Source: Sipunculus nudus (lineage: Eukaryota > Annelida > Sipuncula > Golfingiida > Sipunculidae). Taken from it: 64,000 nucleotides of DNA. Location: contig CM049307.1 in NCBI GenBank assembly GCA_026874595.1, positions 62,278,370-62,342,369 of the forward strand, written 5' to 3'. The notes beneath the pieces are model-generated. The model saw nothing but the letters and a program-made list of their open reading frames with translations. It was not told the DNA's origin and did no database searches. Shown here piece after piece: positions 34,801-46,705 of this stretch. The position numbers and the translations under genes are program-made. The stretch's first letter is position 1, and every line of letters starts with the position of its first letter.

Positions 34801-37800
34801 TAATTAAGCCTTTTACCATGACATCACCTGTCGCTACCATACCAGCTAGATCCCATGCTCTGTTAATTTGACACTCAGACTTGTGTTTCTCTTTTATAAA
34901 TTCTTTATTACAATTGTTAGGAGCCATTAATTACTGCCCTTGTGAAGGCCTAAACTACCTTAACATGTTTATTTTCACATCATTTGATATTTTTTGTACA
35001 GTTATCCAATAATTATCCACAAAGACATCTGTTGCCTCTAACTTTGGAACTTAATAAAGACGGATTTCTACGTTATACATAAAACTGATCCACCCGACAA
35101 ATGGAGTAATTAATCAAAAGAGTCACTGCTCATGAAATCAACAAAAATAACATAATCATATTTTCTTTTGTTCCCATTGCCCCTAAATGGGTCTGTAAAA
35201 ATTATCTTCCCATTAAAATTGACATTTCATGAAGTCCGCCTAATCATGGCTCCTGAAGAATTCCAATTTTGTTCCCAGATTTGCACAACAGTCTAATTTA
35301 AGAAGACAAGCTTTCCTTATGACGTCTAATCAGTTATGCTTTATGACAAATTATGTTTGTGTCTGCAGGTTTCCATTATAGACAAATTTATAGCTTATGT
35401 GAAGGAATATAAAAGAGCTCCAAATGATAAGACTGGTATGTTAATATATATAGCCCTGTGGTAGGAAAGCTATATATATGTACTGACATGCTGAAAGAAA
35501 GCTACATGTTATCAAAATGATAAACCCAGAAGTATTAATGGTATGTCATTATATAACCATAGGAGAATGGAATGTAATCACATAACCATATGATAAGCCT
35601 GTATGTTATGTTATTTTATAAATGTAAGGTCAGGATGGTACTTTACAATATAACTTAATGATACACTGGTAGTTCAGTCATTATATGACTGCAATGTCAC
35701 ATAAGTCTTTTAAGAAATGCAAGTTGTCACATAATTGTATAGTGAGGACAGTGGATTATTATGTAGCCATATGACAAGATTATATTACAATATAACTTTT
35801 GCATAGGGATAGACTGGTTTTAGCAATAATATTTTCATTATTAAGCAAGAAAGCAAATTCTTGATCAAGGCCCTGCTAAAATTTCATAATAACTGTAAAA
35901 TGTTCCTTGTTAGTGGCTAGGACTGGCAAAACTTTAAGAACAACATATACATTTAGGTATATCAGGTTAAATATAATACATATACTGTTAGCAAATTATT
36001 AAGAGGACTTGAAAATTAATTTTTGTACCAAGTGAGGCTCATCCATCCAACCCAACCTGTCTGTACTTCCATAATCCTCATGTGGCCTAGTTCAATGACT
36101 TTTCAGCAGTACCCATAATCCCCATGAGACATGGTTCACTGACTCAGCCATATGGTGCACTACCTTATTCCTGATGTTCTTTCCAAACATTGCATTCCAG
36201 CACATCCCACCCAGAGCAAAATGTTAAGATTAATCATCTTCTTTGTTAATGTGATTGCAGTTTTGTTCACAATGTTTCAAATGTGCGATATTAACTAAAC
36301 TTTGAAAAGGGAAAATATTGCAAATATAAAACTATCATGACTATGAGGCCCGAACAATAGGTATATCAGTCAATTTTAAAAAATTTGAATTTTCATATGA
36401 AAAATATACTTTCAGATTTCTTTTTGTTTCAGGATCATAATAGTTTAAAATTGATTTGATACGACTATCTATAGCAAAGTTATGGACATTTACTTGTTAT
36501 GAGAACTACTGTGGGTGCCATTTTATTCACAAGGGTTTTAATTTTGCGATATTTGCGAATGTGAAATAATCGCGAATATGAAACCCCTCGGGAATAGGAT
36601 GCCCAATCAACTAAGATGACCTCTGAAGACAACCTCATCAGAAACTAATTTGTTACTGATTTGGAAACTGGCCCATGCATTAGCTGTACACACAGAATGT
36701 GATACACACTGACAGTGATGCAAGTCCTAAATTAATAACTGAACTAGAAATTAGTTAGGTACTGTAGGATTTTTTTATCTAAACTTTAAACCAATACAGA
36801 TGATGCTATACTTAAGATTTTACAGGTTCTGGTGCAATCCCGAAAGTGAAACCCTCTAGAAACATTAAAAATGAAGAAATTGCCAAATTCCAGCCTCCTG
36901 TGACCAGCAGGGTGCCTGCACGCTGGCTACACTAATTAGGGGACATGGTCCTTGACTGCAGCAGGCTGTCAAACACTAATTAGGGGGAGTGGCCCTACCC
37001 CAAAACAGAGTGTATAGCTAGTACAGCAAATTTTAAATTTGTGATAATTCATTTAAATAATGATGTAATGTTGATGCCCTGCCTGATTGATAATTAAGAA
37101 TTGGATATCTGGATTCACAACATACAGCTGTTAATTTGAAATCACGGATTAAACCCTGTTAAATGTTACACACCTGGGATGTCAAAGGCAGATTGAAAGA
37201 CAAGAGATTGACATTGAAAATAATTTCTAGTGTTGTGTGGTACCCATTAAAAAAGGTTAGCTGTAATAAATGTTATCAGATCTTTCAATTCATATGCCAG
37301 TATGAAAGAAGAATTTCCACTAGTTGCAATTGTTGCATGTAATATTAAATATAAACAATTCATAAAACAGGGTATATTTTCTGTGTCAGAATTGTAGGGA
37401 TATGATGAGATCATGAAAATAGAACCCTCCGGAAACACTGAAAAGTGAAAATGACTCAATTTTATACCTGTGATAGATCAAGCCACCCTTAGTATATATT
37501 TTGATGTATTCTAGGTAATTAATGTTAACATTTCCATAAGTTATCATTTACACTTCTGAGGCAATGTAGCTCTGTGTTCACAATTCGTCCTTGATGAATA
37601 CAAATGCAATATCATACATATATGTATATATATATGGGTATTTAAGATTAGTTAATAGCTTTATGTGCATGAAGTAAGGAAAAGGTTCATATCATGAAAA
37701 GGTTTTCTTGCATGTTTTTGTATTTTTTAGAGGATAGGTCCATGACCTGTTGGCGGCACTGTCTACTGAATGAGGATGAACGTATCCATTCAGTTAAGAA

Positions 37801-37894
37801 TATTGTTACTGATAAGCCTTCTGAATCTGAGGTTATATATGGATGGGTTAGGAATAATCCAGAAGTCATAACTTTTTAATCTCACTGGTGTACG
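34801..37894. other. AT-rich non-coding stretch
   Basis: No gene is supported. Near 36280 and 36530-36595 there are two pieces with 'gcgatatt', 'gcgaatgtgaaataatcgcg' and 'gcaaatataaaac', probably parts of one old dispersed repeat. At 36925-36990 'ctaattagggg' occurs twice. At 37610-37636 there is a short imperfect AT dinucleotide tract. Confidence 0.4.
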
Positions 37895-38150
37895 TGGTCT
37901 GGGGGGGGGGGGGGGGGTAGATGACTGGGTTAAAATCCTGGAGAGTTTGTGAGTTTGAATCTTAGTGGAGCATGTAAGATTTTTCATGGTTGGCCCCACC
38001 TAGGGTGAGCACTCTGCAGGCTTAATGGAGAGACTGTGCCCAACAGTTGTGCTGTACTCATAAATGAGTGCACCTTCGGGGGGGTTCCTTGATGAAAGGA
38101 CCTAGCAATGTGGATGACACACACCAAGGACCTACAGGAGTCTTAATTAT
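37895..38150 (+). mobile_element. tRNA-derived SINE, family A, plus strand
   Basis: A B-box-like gagtttgaatctt at about 37950 is followed by the family core: ttttcatggttggccccacc, agggtgagcactctgcaggc, then 'cataaatgagtgcacctt' and 'ggttcct'. The same order is seen at 55165-55420 and, inverted, at 46430-46705. A 17-base G run (37901-37917) occupies the place expected for the A box. Three copies in one window identify the family firmly. The tRNA origin rests on the box-like motif. Confidence 0.7.
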
Positions 38151-40435
38151 GTTGTTTTGTTAGTCATCCTGGAATTTGCATTTCTTTTGTGTGCCTACAC
38201 AAAGGAACATTCCAATAATTAAAGACTAATCAAAGTTTTCAGTCAGCTAAGCAAAAATTTTCAAAATTAGAGCGATTTGAACAGTTCTGAGTATTCCGAA
38301 TTTAAGTCTAAAATTACAACAATTTTGTCAATATTCTAAAGAACTGGCTAACACTCTTGTTAAAATGGCTGATTAATGATCACATTTTTGCACTGTCATT
38401 TATAATTTGTCAGCACAGAAGCAAATCACATGATTCCTTGAAATCTAGAAATAATTATTGTTCATGCCCACACAATCATGTTCTATCATTGATCATCCAG
38501 ATGGTATTATCTATTAGAGTCTAATATGAGAAAAACAATTTTTTACTGTTTTTTTTATTGTACCTTAATCATCTATCATGTACCTTAAAAAGCAGGGTTA
38601 ACACTGAAGAATCTTTTTTCAACTATATATAGAAACATATAGGACTAAGAATACACAGTATACTTAATACATGCAAACAAAAATAACAATATTGCAAATA
38701 ACCAAAATGTACTTTCACTGATACAGAAAAATTCTTTTGTTCCAGGGAATCTGTTACAACATTTATATCTGCATGGCATGCAAGGAAAATAGCATGATCA
38801 ATATAACCTTCTCATGTTTTATATCCAGAAACAACCTATAGATAACATGTTAACCCACCATTTCTAGCATCACATTTGTTTGGCAACCTTTCACAGTATC
38901 TTTAAATAACTTTCTGACATATGTGATAAAGGAGAAGCAGATATCCCTCGGTGCAATGGAACACCTCTGGCAGACATTCTCGTGAAATGCCAAAACCCCC
39001 TCCCACAAGAAGACCTTTTGAACAATTACATTTCCCAGTGGGCCCCTGGCGAGTCAGAGTACAAATTGGTCTCATGAGTGACTTCCCAGTGTGTCAGATC
39101 TACCAAAAACTTCGTTCCCATTTGGGAAACCGAACTCCACATTTAAAGTGACTTGTGCGATATAGAAAAAGTTGGACTAGGACGGGATTATTTTAAACAG
39201 TATGTGACAGACGGACTGCGATTAATCGTGGAACATCTAAAACGCATGTAGCTAGCATCCCCTACAGCTACGAACATTACCACTCCATCCTCCTACAGAT
39301 TTTTTTTTCATTATTCAATGCCACAAAAAATAAGCCCGTTTCAAAAGGCATTGCCCTTTCTGTTGAAGTATGCTCCAAGCCTTCTGGATTCAAGTGGTAT
39401 CTGTTGCATTGCATTTGGACACTGGGAAGAGCAGATTTTTTAACAATATTGGAAACCCTATTAGCCTCCGGAGCTCCACACTGCGGTTTACAGAATCAGG
39501 ACAGGCAGAGTCTCTGTTGAATTGCGTTTCATTAATATTCTCCAGGAACGCTGGCTTATCAGTTTTACTTTTGTGACCGCAATCCGCAGGAAGAATTGAA
39601 ATTGGCAAAACACAAGACCTACAATTTTAGCAAATGGCATACACAAATGATAATTTCATGTGGCCAATGATGATTGCCTGAAATTCTGGCAGTATTTTCA
39701 TAAGCAATGGATAGAATGTTAATTGATCCTCAAACATGAAGACCATAAAATGACATTTGCAGGCTAAGGACACTAAAACTAATCAGGGGACTTTACCAAG
39801 TCATGTCAGCTGATACCTTTGTTAGACACAAATCAGCAAAAAAATGTTAAACTTCATTCTTTCTGCACTGTTTGTTATTGAACAGTTTCTTTTTGGGTCT
39901 CTAGGAGAACGGGGAGGAGACATGTGTCTGGAAATCTTAAAGGGCAACATTTTTTTCCATGGAATTGCTTGATCGAGACCATCAATCCTTTGACATTTTA
40001 TCAGAATGATACAAAATATCAAAAGGACAAAATATTTTACTGATTATTTTCCATAAAGAAACTGCTTTGGAATTTGAATTTTATAAATTGACTAAGTTAT
40101 ATACCATGACTTTTTTTTATAAACAAGAAGCAAAAGAGTTATTCTTTTATAGAGAAAGTTCAGGAATATGTCAAGTGGAAAATCTACTTTTCTTTCATCC
40201 AATTTTGAGACATAAATATGTTCAGAGGAGTTTAAAATGATTCAAGTAAGCTCTGATGACTTTTTATACATGAGAACCTTGCTCAAAGATATTATTTCAT
40301 AAAAGATGGCTTGTTTGTTCATTTATAAGAAAGAAGCACTGATTTGTGTAAACCTCTTTGTTTTTTGTATTATTTCTTGTTCTTGCTTTCTGCTACCACA
40401 GCATTCAGGGGTGGGGAAAAAAAGAACAGCTAATA
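38151..40435. other. Non-coding stretch with GC-balanced islands
   Basis: Islands at 38930-39160 and 39360-39610 are less AT-rich, have open frames on one or both strands, and lack acceptors or donors that would make a consistent exon. They are candidates for conserved non-coding elements. The rest is AT-rich with nothing recognisable. Confidence 0.35.
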
Positions 40436-40840
40436 TCTGTGACCATCTTCATACTACCAAGTCTGTCATGACCATTCACAGACTTTGATTCCACAACCCT
40501 CTATGGCATTTATTTCATAAATAATGAATAAGGCAATTGAACCAATAAAATGGTTCATTTATACTCATTTTACGCAGATATTTTTTGCGTTGTTTTAATT
40601 AAATATTTTGAACTGCTGGGAAGGCTTTGAGAATCAAACCAATCAAATCAGCCTGTCTTTTTTCTAATACGTTTTCTTGTTAAGACGGCATGTGAACTGT
40701 AATGCTTAAATTCTATTGATTGGGTTTGATTGACAATTTTCATTTCGACCCAAACATTTGCTGCCTTTTTCATTATTCCTGAAATAGATACCAGAGAGGG
40801 TTGTGGAATTAAGATCTGTGAATGCTTGTTCATGTCACAG
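40436..40840. mobile_element. Inverted-repeat (MITE-like) element whose right arm seeds the minisatellite
   Basis: The left arm at 40440-40530 reads catcttcatactaccaagtc ... cattcacagactttgattcc, acaaccctctatggcattta, ataatgaataaggca. The right arm at 40768-40835 is its reverse complement with a few mismatches (tttcattattcctgaaatag, ataccagagagggttgtgga, attaagatctgtgaatg). The left arm carries exactly one minisatellite unit in inverted orientation, while the right arm continues into 14 direct units. No coding sequence lies between. Confidence 0.7.
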
Positions 40841-41549
40841 ACTTGGTAATATGGAGATGAATCAAGGTCTGTGAATGCATGTTCATGTCACAGATTTGGT
40901 ATTATGGAGATGAATCAAGGTCTGTGAATGCTCATTCATGTCACAGACTTGGTAATATGGAGATGAATCAAGGTCTGTGAATGCATGTTCATGTCACAGA
41001 TTTGGTATTATGGAGATGAATCAAGGTCTGTGAATGCTCATTCATGTCACAGACTTGGTATTTTGGATATGAATCAAGGTCTGTGAATGCATGTTCATGT
41101 CACAGATTTGGTAATATGGAGATGAATCAAGGTCTGTGAATGCGTGTTCATGTCACAGACTTGGTAATATGGAGATGAATCAAGGTCTGTGAATGGGTGT
41201 TCATGTCACAGATTTGGTAATATTATGGAGATGAATCAAGGTCTGTGAATGTGTTTTATGTCACAGACTTGGTATTTTGGAGATGAATCAAGGTCTGTGA
41301 ATGTGTGTTTATGTCACAGACTTGGTAATATGGAGATAAATCAAGGTCTGTGAATGCGTGTTCATGTCACAGACTTGGTAATATGCAGATGAATCAAGGT
41401 CTGTGAATGTGTGTTCATGTCACAGACTTGGTATTTTGGAGATGAATCAAGGTCTGTGAATGCGTGTTCATGTCACAGACTTAGTAATATGGAGATGAAT
41501 CAAGGTCTGTGAATGTGTGTTCATGTCACAGACTTGGTAATATGGAGAT
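40811..41549 (+). repeat. 53-base minisatellite, 14 units
   Basis: The unit is aaggtctgtgaatgcatgtt, catgtcacagatttggtatt, atggagatgaatc. Fourteen copies of 'tctgtgaatg' are present between 40814 and about 41502. Each unit contains an exact inverted repeat, GTCTGTGA ... TCACAGAC, separated by about 13 bases, so each can form a hairpin. Variants (cattcatg, cgtgttcatg, gtgtttatg; acttggt or atttggt) are interleaved, which suggests multi-unit duplication. Confidence 0.95.
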
Positions 41550-41710
41550 TGGACTTGTGACTGCAAGGTAGTGTGTTTGAGCCCTGCATGTACAGACCAC
41601 CTTCCATATTAAGACTCTGAACCAGTTCTCATCAACAGAGTTTGTCCTCTCCATCCAGGAGGTAACGGGTACTGGTCACAGTCAGCAAGCAAATGTAAAA
41701 TGAATAACAC
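41550..41710 (+). mobile_element. tRNA-derived SINE, family B, abutting the minisatellite
   Basis: It begins ggacttgtgactgcaaggta, with a B-box-like gtgtttgagccctg near 41574. The 3' part (cctctccatccaggaggtaa ... cagcaagcaaatg) is shared with 20735-20915. It starts directly at the end of the last minisatellite unit. Confidence 0.5.
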
Positions 41711-42099
41711 GTCAGTGCCTATTAAGGCTGTTTGGTTCATATACTTACTCCCTTTGGACCGAGAAAAGCTACCAGAATGAACAGGCTTGAAAGACCAGGA
41801 GTGCAAAGTGATATCAGACTATAAACCAATCCTTTAAATTTCCTTTTATTAAACACACAGACAAAATTTTCACAGTTCAGCAAATCCATGCCTGGATCAC
41901 AGGTCAGCTCTAGAACAAAGGCAGCCCATAATACATGTAAATGGTCCTGGCTCTTGGCAGGAAAACAGACATTGCCTGATATCACAACATTAAGTATCCT
42001 TTAAAATTGTAGTGATTTGACAATCAGCAAAGGTCCTAGATTAACCAATATATATAATATCTGTTCATTATCTATAACTGGACAATTTGACCGCTTAAT
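41711..42099. other. Non-coding spacer
   Basis: No supported feature is seen. The minus-strand open frames here are short and unsupported. Confidence 0.4.
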
Positions 42100-43494
42100 T
42101 ACCGTAAAATCTCCACTTAAAACCGCACTTCCGATTAAAACCGCACCCAGACTTCGCCGAAATTCCAGGTGAGACATCGCGAGGGGCTCAAATACTAGGA
42201 ACCCCCCTTTAAAACCGCACCAACTTTCGCTACGGAATGATTTGACAAAAGACACTATCAAGCTATCATCTAGAAATGAACACGCGTAGGTTCAACTCGG
42301 CCATTCCTGTCCACTTTTAAATCCTTGGGCATTTTATTCAAACACATCATAACACCTTTTTGCAGGGTCACTCAAGCATGAAGTTTGGGAAGACGTAAGG
42401 GCCGGTGAACCTCTGCCTGTTTATACAGATTTTATATTCCGTGCCGTATTCTTGTTTGCTACTGATTTGTCATTATATTTTGGAAAAAATATTCTGCTGA
42501 TCCATTTCAAGTCACTGTATATTTTAATTCTAAAAATGTTTGATGAAAATACCATTTTCTGGAATTACTCGGAAGATTCAAATCATTTTCATACCGGTTA
42601 CTTCGGTATTATCATCGTCACATCGTACGTTGACATCGCTCCATGTCACAATTTGCTGGCGCGTTTGAAAACATCCCTGGTCAACTTAACTAAATATCAA
42701 AGTAATTGAAGTTACCTTGTCGAGATACGCACCTATAGGAAACATGACGCTTGATAACGAGTGATTTTAAGGTAAAATTAAAGTGGCCAGTCGGGGTAAG
42801 CAAGTTTTTTTCCTGAAGAAAGTTTCCGTGTGGGGAGCCATTTTGTCAAGGCAGTGTTCACGCAAGGCACGCTGGGACATAATAGGTGGCTGTTCTGTTT
42901 ACCACCCACCGCGTACAGCCGTTCAAAATATTCTTAGCAGAATACCTGGGCGTTTCAGCACATGGCGGCACTCATACTTGATTTTAAAACGATCGTCTGC
43001 CATTGTGTGACTCCTAACGATGTCAGCTTTTTATTCTTTTTACGTTTTAAACAAATAATCATTGCCAAATAATGCCGCAAATGGGTTTAAAGTAGGCTTT
43101 TAATTCAATTTTGCTTGACCATGCCCAACGAAGTGGGCCGCTGTGTGTTACAGCAGGGTTGTTGTAAACGTATTATTTGGTGACAATTACCAAAATTTTA
43201 TAACAAGTTATATATCACACGAAAACTTATCAGCAATATTTAATTTATAAATAACAAATAATCATAAATAATACATTTACACACGGCTCCCATGCATGCG
43301 AGACTGCTGCTAAGAACGGCCTTCGAAAGTTGCAATATTATCGCTCACTCGCCGGCCCCAAAACGATGTCTGTCAGGAAGATATTCAGGAAACCCTTCTA
43401 GTATAAACCGCACAGTGCTTTCAGGAAGTCAACCTGATTTCAAGGTTTTGAATTTCTTGATTAAACCGCGGTTTTAAGTGGAGATTTTACGGTA
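42100..43494. mobile_element. Non-autonomous TIR DNA transposon, 1.4 kb, perfect 27-base ends
   Basis: The first 27 bases (TACCGTAAAATCTCCACTTA + AAACCGC) and last 27 bases are exact inverted repeats. If the outer TA is taken as a target duplication, the ends resemble Tc1/mariner-type elements. Just inside the left end the motif ttaaaaccgcac recurs (about 42137 and 42211), and taaaccgcac occurs near the right end (43404), so subterminal repeats are present. No transposase-like frame is found. The interior, especially 42780-43010 and 43280-43400, is GC- and CpG-rich compared with the whole window and may be captured host sequence. Confidence 0.85.
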
Positions 43495-43734
43495 TTATTA
43501 ATTTCCAGTTTAGATTACTGAAATAAAAAGATAAACTGACAGTGGCTGATTCCTTGTTTTAAGGTAAATGCTAACTAAACTATCTATATTCCACAATTTG
43601 AATATTACCACTGGTTAGCAACATTTTATTGAAATAAAATATGTATTAGTTAATGAAGGAATTACAATGACAGGGCAAGAAACAAGAGGCTTCTACTTTA
43701 ATTATAAAATGTAAGTGAGCACTAAGAGAGTACA

Positions 43735-44130
43735 TATAATACGACTGTTGTATGTCTTGTGACCTCTGACCTCATTTAGAATGCGCAAATATTGCGGAGA
43801 ATTTATATAGGTGAGAAACTCTATTGGTAAATATTTGTATTGAGTTTCATGAAAATTCTTCAAATGTTGGTAAGTCATCATGGTGCCACAAAAGTTTGGC
43901 AACCCCTGACCTCATAAAATTTGTCTGGATTAGGTCAATATTTAAAGTGAGTTTCATGAGAGCCACCAAAGTTTGGTGACCTCTGACCTCTTTGGATTTT
44001 GCCAAGAATCAAACTCAAAAGAGATTTTTTTATATTGGTATTTAGCCAAAGTGAAATTTGTGAAAATCCATCCTATTTCTGGAAGTGTCCACAGCAACAA
44101 GTTTAGGATGGACATGGCATTATAGATGGA
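43735..44130 (+). repeat. Dispersed repeat with 'tgacctctgacctcat' modules, second copy
   Basis: The modules match those at 5887-6420: gtgacctctgacctcattt, gagaaactctattggtaaat, gagtttcatgaaaat, gtaagtcatcatggtg. It contains two exact TGACCT-C-TGACCT motifs (about 43751 and 43980) and ends in a ggatggacatgg tail near 44110. Confidence 0.7.
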
Positions 44131-45171
44131 AAAATCCCATCCATCATAAAATGAACTATCTTAGAAGGGTGCTTAAAAACAGCAAATAAACATTCCAATA
44201 CTCAAATATATCCTGATTTTTCAAAACATTTATTTTTGGACAGTTATAAAACATACAGTGTTACAATTCTGATAAATCTTGACTGCACATGATTCAAGAG
44301 AACCCAATGAATGCAAGTTAATTGTGATGAAATGGATATATTTAATAAAAGAGAACTTGTGTACAATAAACATGCTTGCAAAGCAAGAATATCTAAGGAA
44401 TTCTGCTCCTAAGTTGCAGAAGCAATGAGCCTGGCAATAAAAGCTAATTAAAAGTATATATGATCTATTTTATACACCTATACATAAAACAAGGAACAAT
44501 TAATGGACCTACCCGCACTAACTTTGGTCTGGAAGCCAAGTATGCCATGATGAGTTTTTTCTTCAATTATCCGTAGTGATGTTATTTCCCGTTTTTTAAT
44601 TTGTCACTTGAAAAGCAGTAACCATCCATAATGAGGAGAGAAGAACTGTTACTCAACCTGGATTAATATAAGTGAAACCTATTTTTTGTGAAATAAAACC
44701 CTCATTAAAGTCTCATTAAAATCCATAATGGCAAAACACCTGCTAGTGTGTCAGCAATCCAGGTATTTGCAAAGTTCTGACATTTGAGGACAATATTTTT
44801 CCTTCCGAAAAAGCACTACCTTGAAAGTCATCGCAGGTGAAAGACGTAAAGGTAACAATGCGAGAGCACCTGATGCCATGTAAGATTAAGCTGTCTTCTC
44901 CCTGACATATCGGTAAACTGATAAATCTGGTGAGATGCTGCTCTTCTATGCTGAAACTCTTGGTCAGCAGCCTGCAGAGGACACAGGTCTGCAGCAGGCA
45001 AAGTAGAGTGAGGATTTGCTGACAGTGCTGTAAGCTATTAGAGCCTGACAAGCATGCTGACGTTTGCTGCAGGTGACATCAGGAGGCTGCAGCAGTCCAC
45101 ACATGCACTGCATCCTCCCTCCAGATGACACAATAATGATACCTTGACATTTTCTCCATCACTCCTATCAG
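44131..45171. other. Non-coding stretch with GC-balanced segment
   Basis: Sequence from 44740 to 45060 is less AT-rich and open on the minus strand (102 codons), but no splice sites bound the frame convincingly. It may be a conserved regulatory island. Sequence 44131-44740 shows nothing. Confidence 0.35.
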
Positions 45172-45338
45172 GGGAACTTCAGAAGAATCTCGATGTCGAC
45201 AGCACGAGTGCTTCACATACTACACCCCAAGATCCTGCCCTGAACCAATCCCTGCAGGAAATAAGCCAACCCAAGCCCTTCTTCCGAGACACACGCAAAA
45301 TAGGTCAGAAGTTCACTTTTCTGAGAAATATCAATTAA
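45172..45338 (+). CDS. Candidate exon, plus strand
   Basis: A strong acceptor (gacattttctccatcactcc then tatcag) is followed by an open frame: two bases, then ELQKNLDVDSTSASHTTPQD and PALNQSLQEISQPKPFFRDT, with a stop at 45338. If a weak donor (aaatag/gtcaga) at 45303 is used, the exon would be 132 bases with the same phase at both ends. Codon composition is coding-like and the peptide is hydrophilic, Ser/Gln-rich. It lies on the opposite strand to the 53.3 and 1.3 kb exons. No family is recognised, and chance is still a fair explanation. Confidence 0.2.
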
Positions 45339-46429
45339 TAACTGTACCATGTTTTGTCACTGCTACCGATATTCTGGTAATATATACACCAGACAAATTC
45401 TGGTCATTTGCTGACCTGAGGCAGACGTAAGATTCCGGGTGACAAAACTGATCTGTTACCAGTGAACTCCCATGTGACAGTCTGGTTAATTTGGCCCATT
45501 AACTTGCATGACCTGGGCAAGCCACAACCCGCCAGAGACAGGTAGCTACCTGTATAATGCGCTCTAATGACATGTGCGGACTGATTCTCATTTATTGCGA
45601 TGCTGTCCTTGTTTACTCAGCTATAATTTGAAACTGCAATCTGCATTTTCCAGAGACCCCATTCCTGCTGCTCACATAAAGAGATGGAACTCCTTTAGCA
45701 ACCAGATGGCAGGAATAATAAACTTTACCATTTCAAATGCTAAAACGTCTGGCCACTAAATTTTATGTCTCAATGCATAGACCAGCTACTCTACTTACAT
45801 ATAATGGAGGTGTTTTTTTTTAGAGTGTTATCTTGTAACAAAATACAATAATTTTTCCTTACAGCCATTGTTTCTTGCTAGTGAGCAGAGAATGTCACTT
45901 TAAAAATTAAGATAAGAGGCATGAATTCAAATGTGAAATTTTCAGTCATATTCAGTTTTAATTAATACTTTTCCTTTCTATGGACATAAAAAAAGCTGCA
46001 TACTAGACCCTTGAGACTATAGACTTTAAATATATGTAATTATATGATTTTTATTTCCTGTTAAATGTAATGAGGTAGAAGGATATACTGTTTAAATGGA
46101 TCAGGACGTGTTATCAAAAAGTAGCTGTAAAACTAATTTTCTTTAAAACAGAAATTTGGTACATTTGTCAGATTGATAAATACTTAAAATTATTTATTGA
46201 CAAACCAATGTCAGATCAAATGGTTTCATAAAGAATTAAACAAATTCTCTTGCTCTTGACATCACATTTTTTCAAAGGAGAATGTCAAATAGCATCACAA
46301 GGTAAAAATGACCAATAGAATCTTAAGATATCAAGTCTTCATCAACGTTTTTTTGGTAGAGGTAACCACTTTCATTTCAGAGTTCCATTTCTGTGTGATA
46401 GGCTGGTGGTACCTGCTTCCTTTCATTTT
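45339..46429. other. Non-coding stretch
   Basis: No gene or repeat is recognised. It is GC-balanced to about 45770 and AT-rich afterwards. Confidence 0.4.
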
Positions 46430-46705
46430 ATATCCTTGTATCACCTAGGTGCATTAGCTACCACAACTGTGGGTCCTGGGTGTGAAATCATCCAAAGTGC
46501 AGGTCATATATCTAATACTGAGGATCCCCCTAAAGCTGCACTCATTTGTGAGTGAAACACAGTTGTGGTGCACAACCTTCCAATCAAGATAGCAGAGTGT
46601 TCACCCTGGCTGGGGGCCAAACATGAAAAATCTCACAGATCCTCAGCAGAGATATGAACTCCTGACCTCCTGGCTATGAGCCATGTACTCCACCCCTTAA
46701 ACCTC
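46430..46705 (-). mobile_element. tRNA-derived SINE, family A, minus strand
   Basis: Read on the minus strand it gives ggggtggagtacatggctca (A-box region), ggagttcatatct (B-box-like), then gagatttttcatgtttggcc, cagggtgaacactctgc, 'cacaaatgagtgcagctt' and 'gatcct'. This is the same order as at 37895-38150 and 55165-55420. It is the copy with the best preserved tRNA-like head. Confidence 0.7.

Noticed and set aside
40814-41549. Could the 53-base repeats be a CRISPR array?
   Set aside because: There are no unique spacers. Units are contiguous, the context is eukaryotic, and the array extends a MITE arm.
46430-46705. A genuine tRNA gene
   Set aside because: Only degenerate A- and B-box-like words are present with no cloverleaf, and the same body is repeated at two other loci, so it is a SINE.
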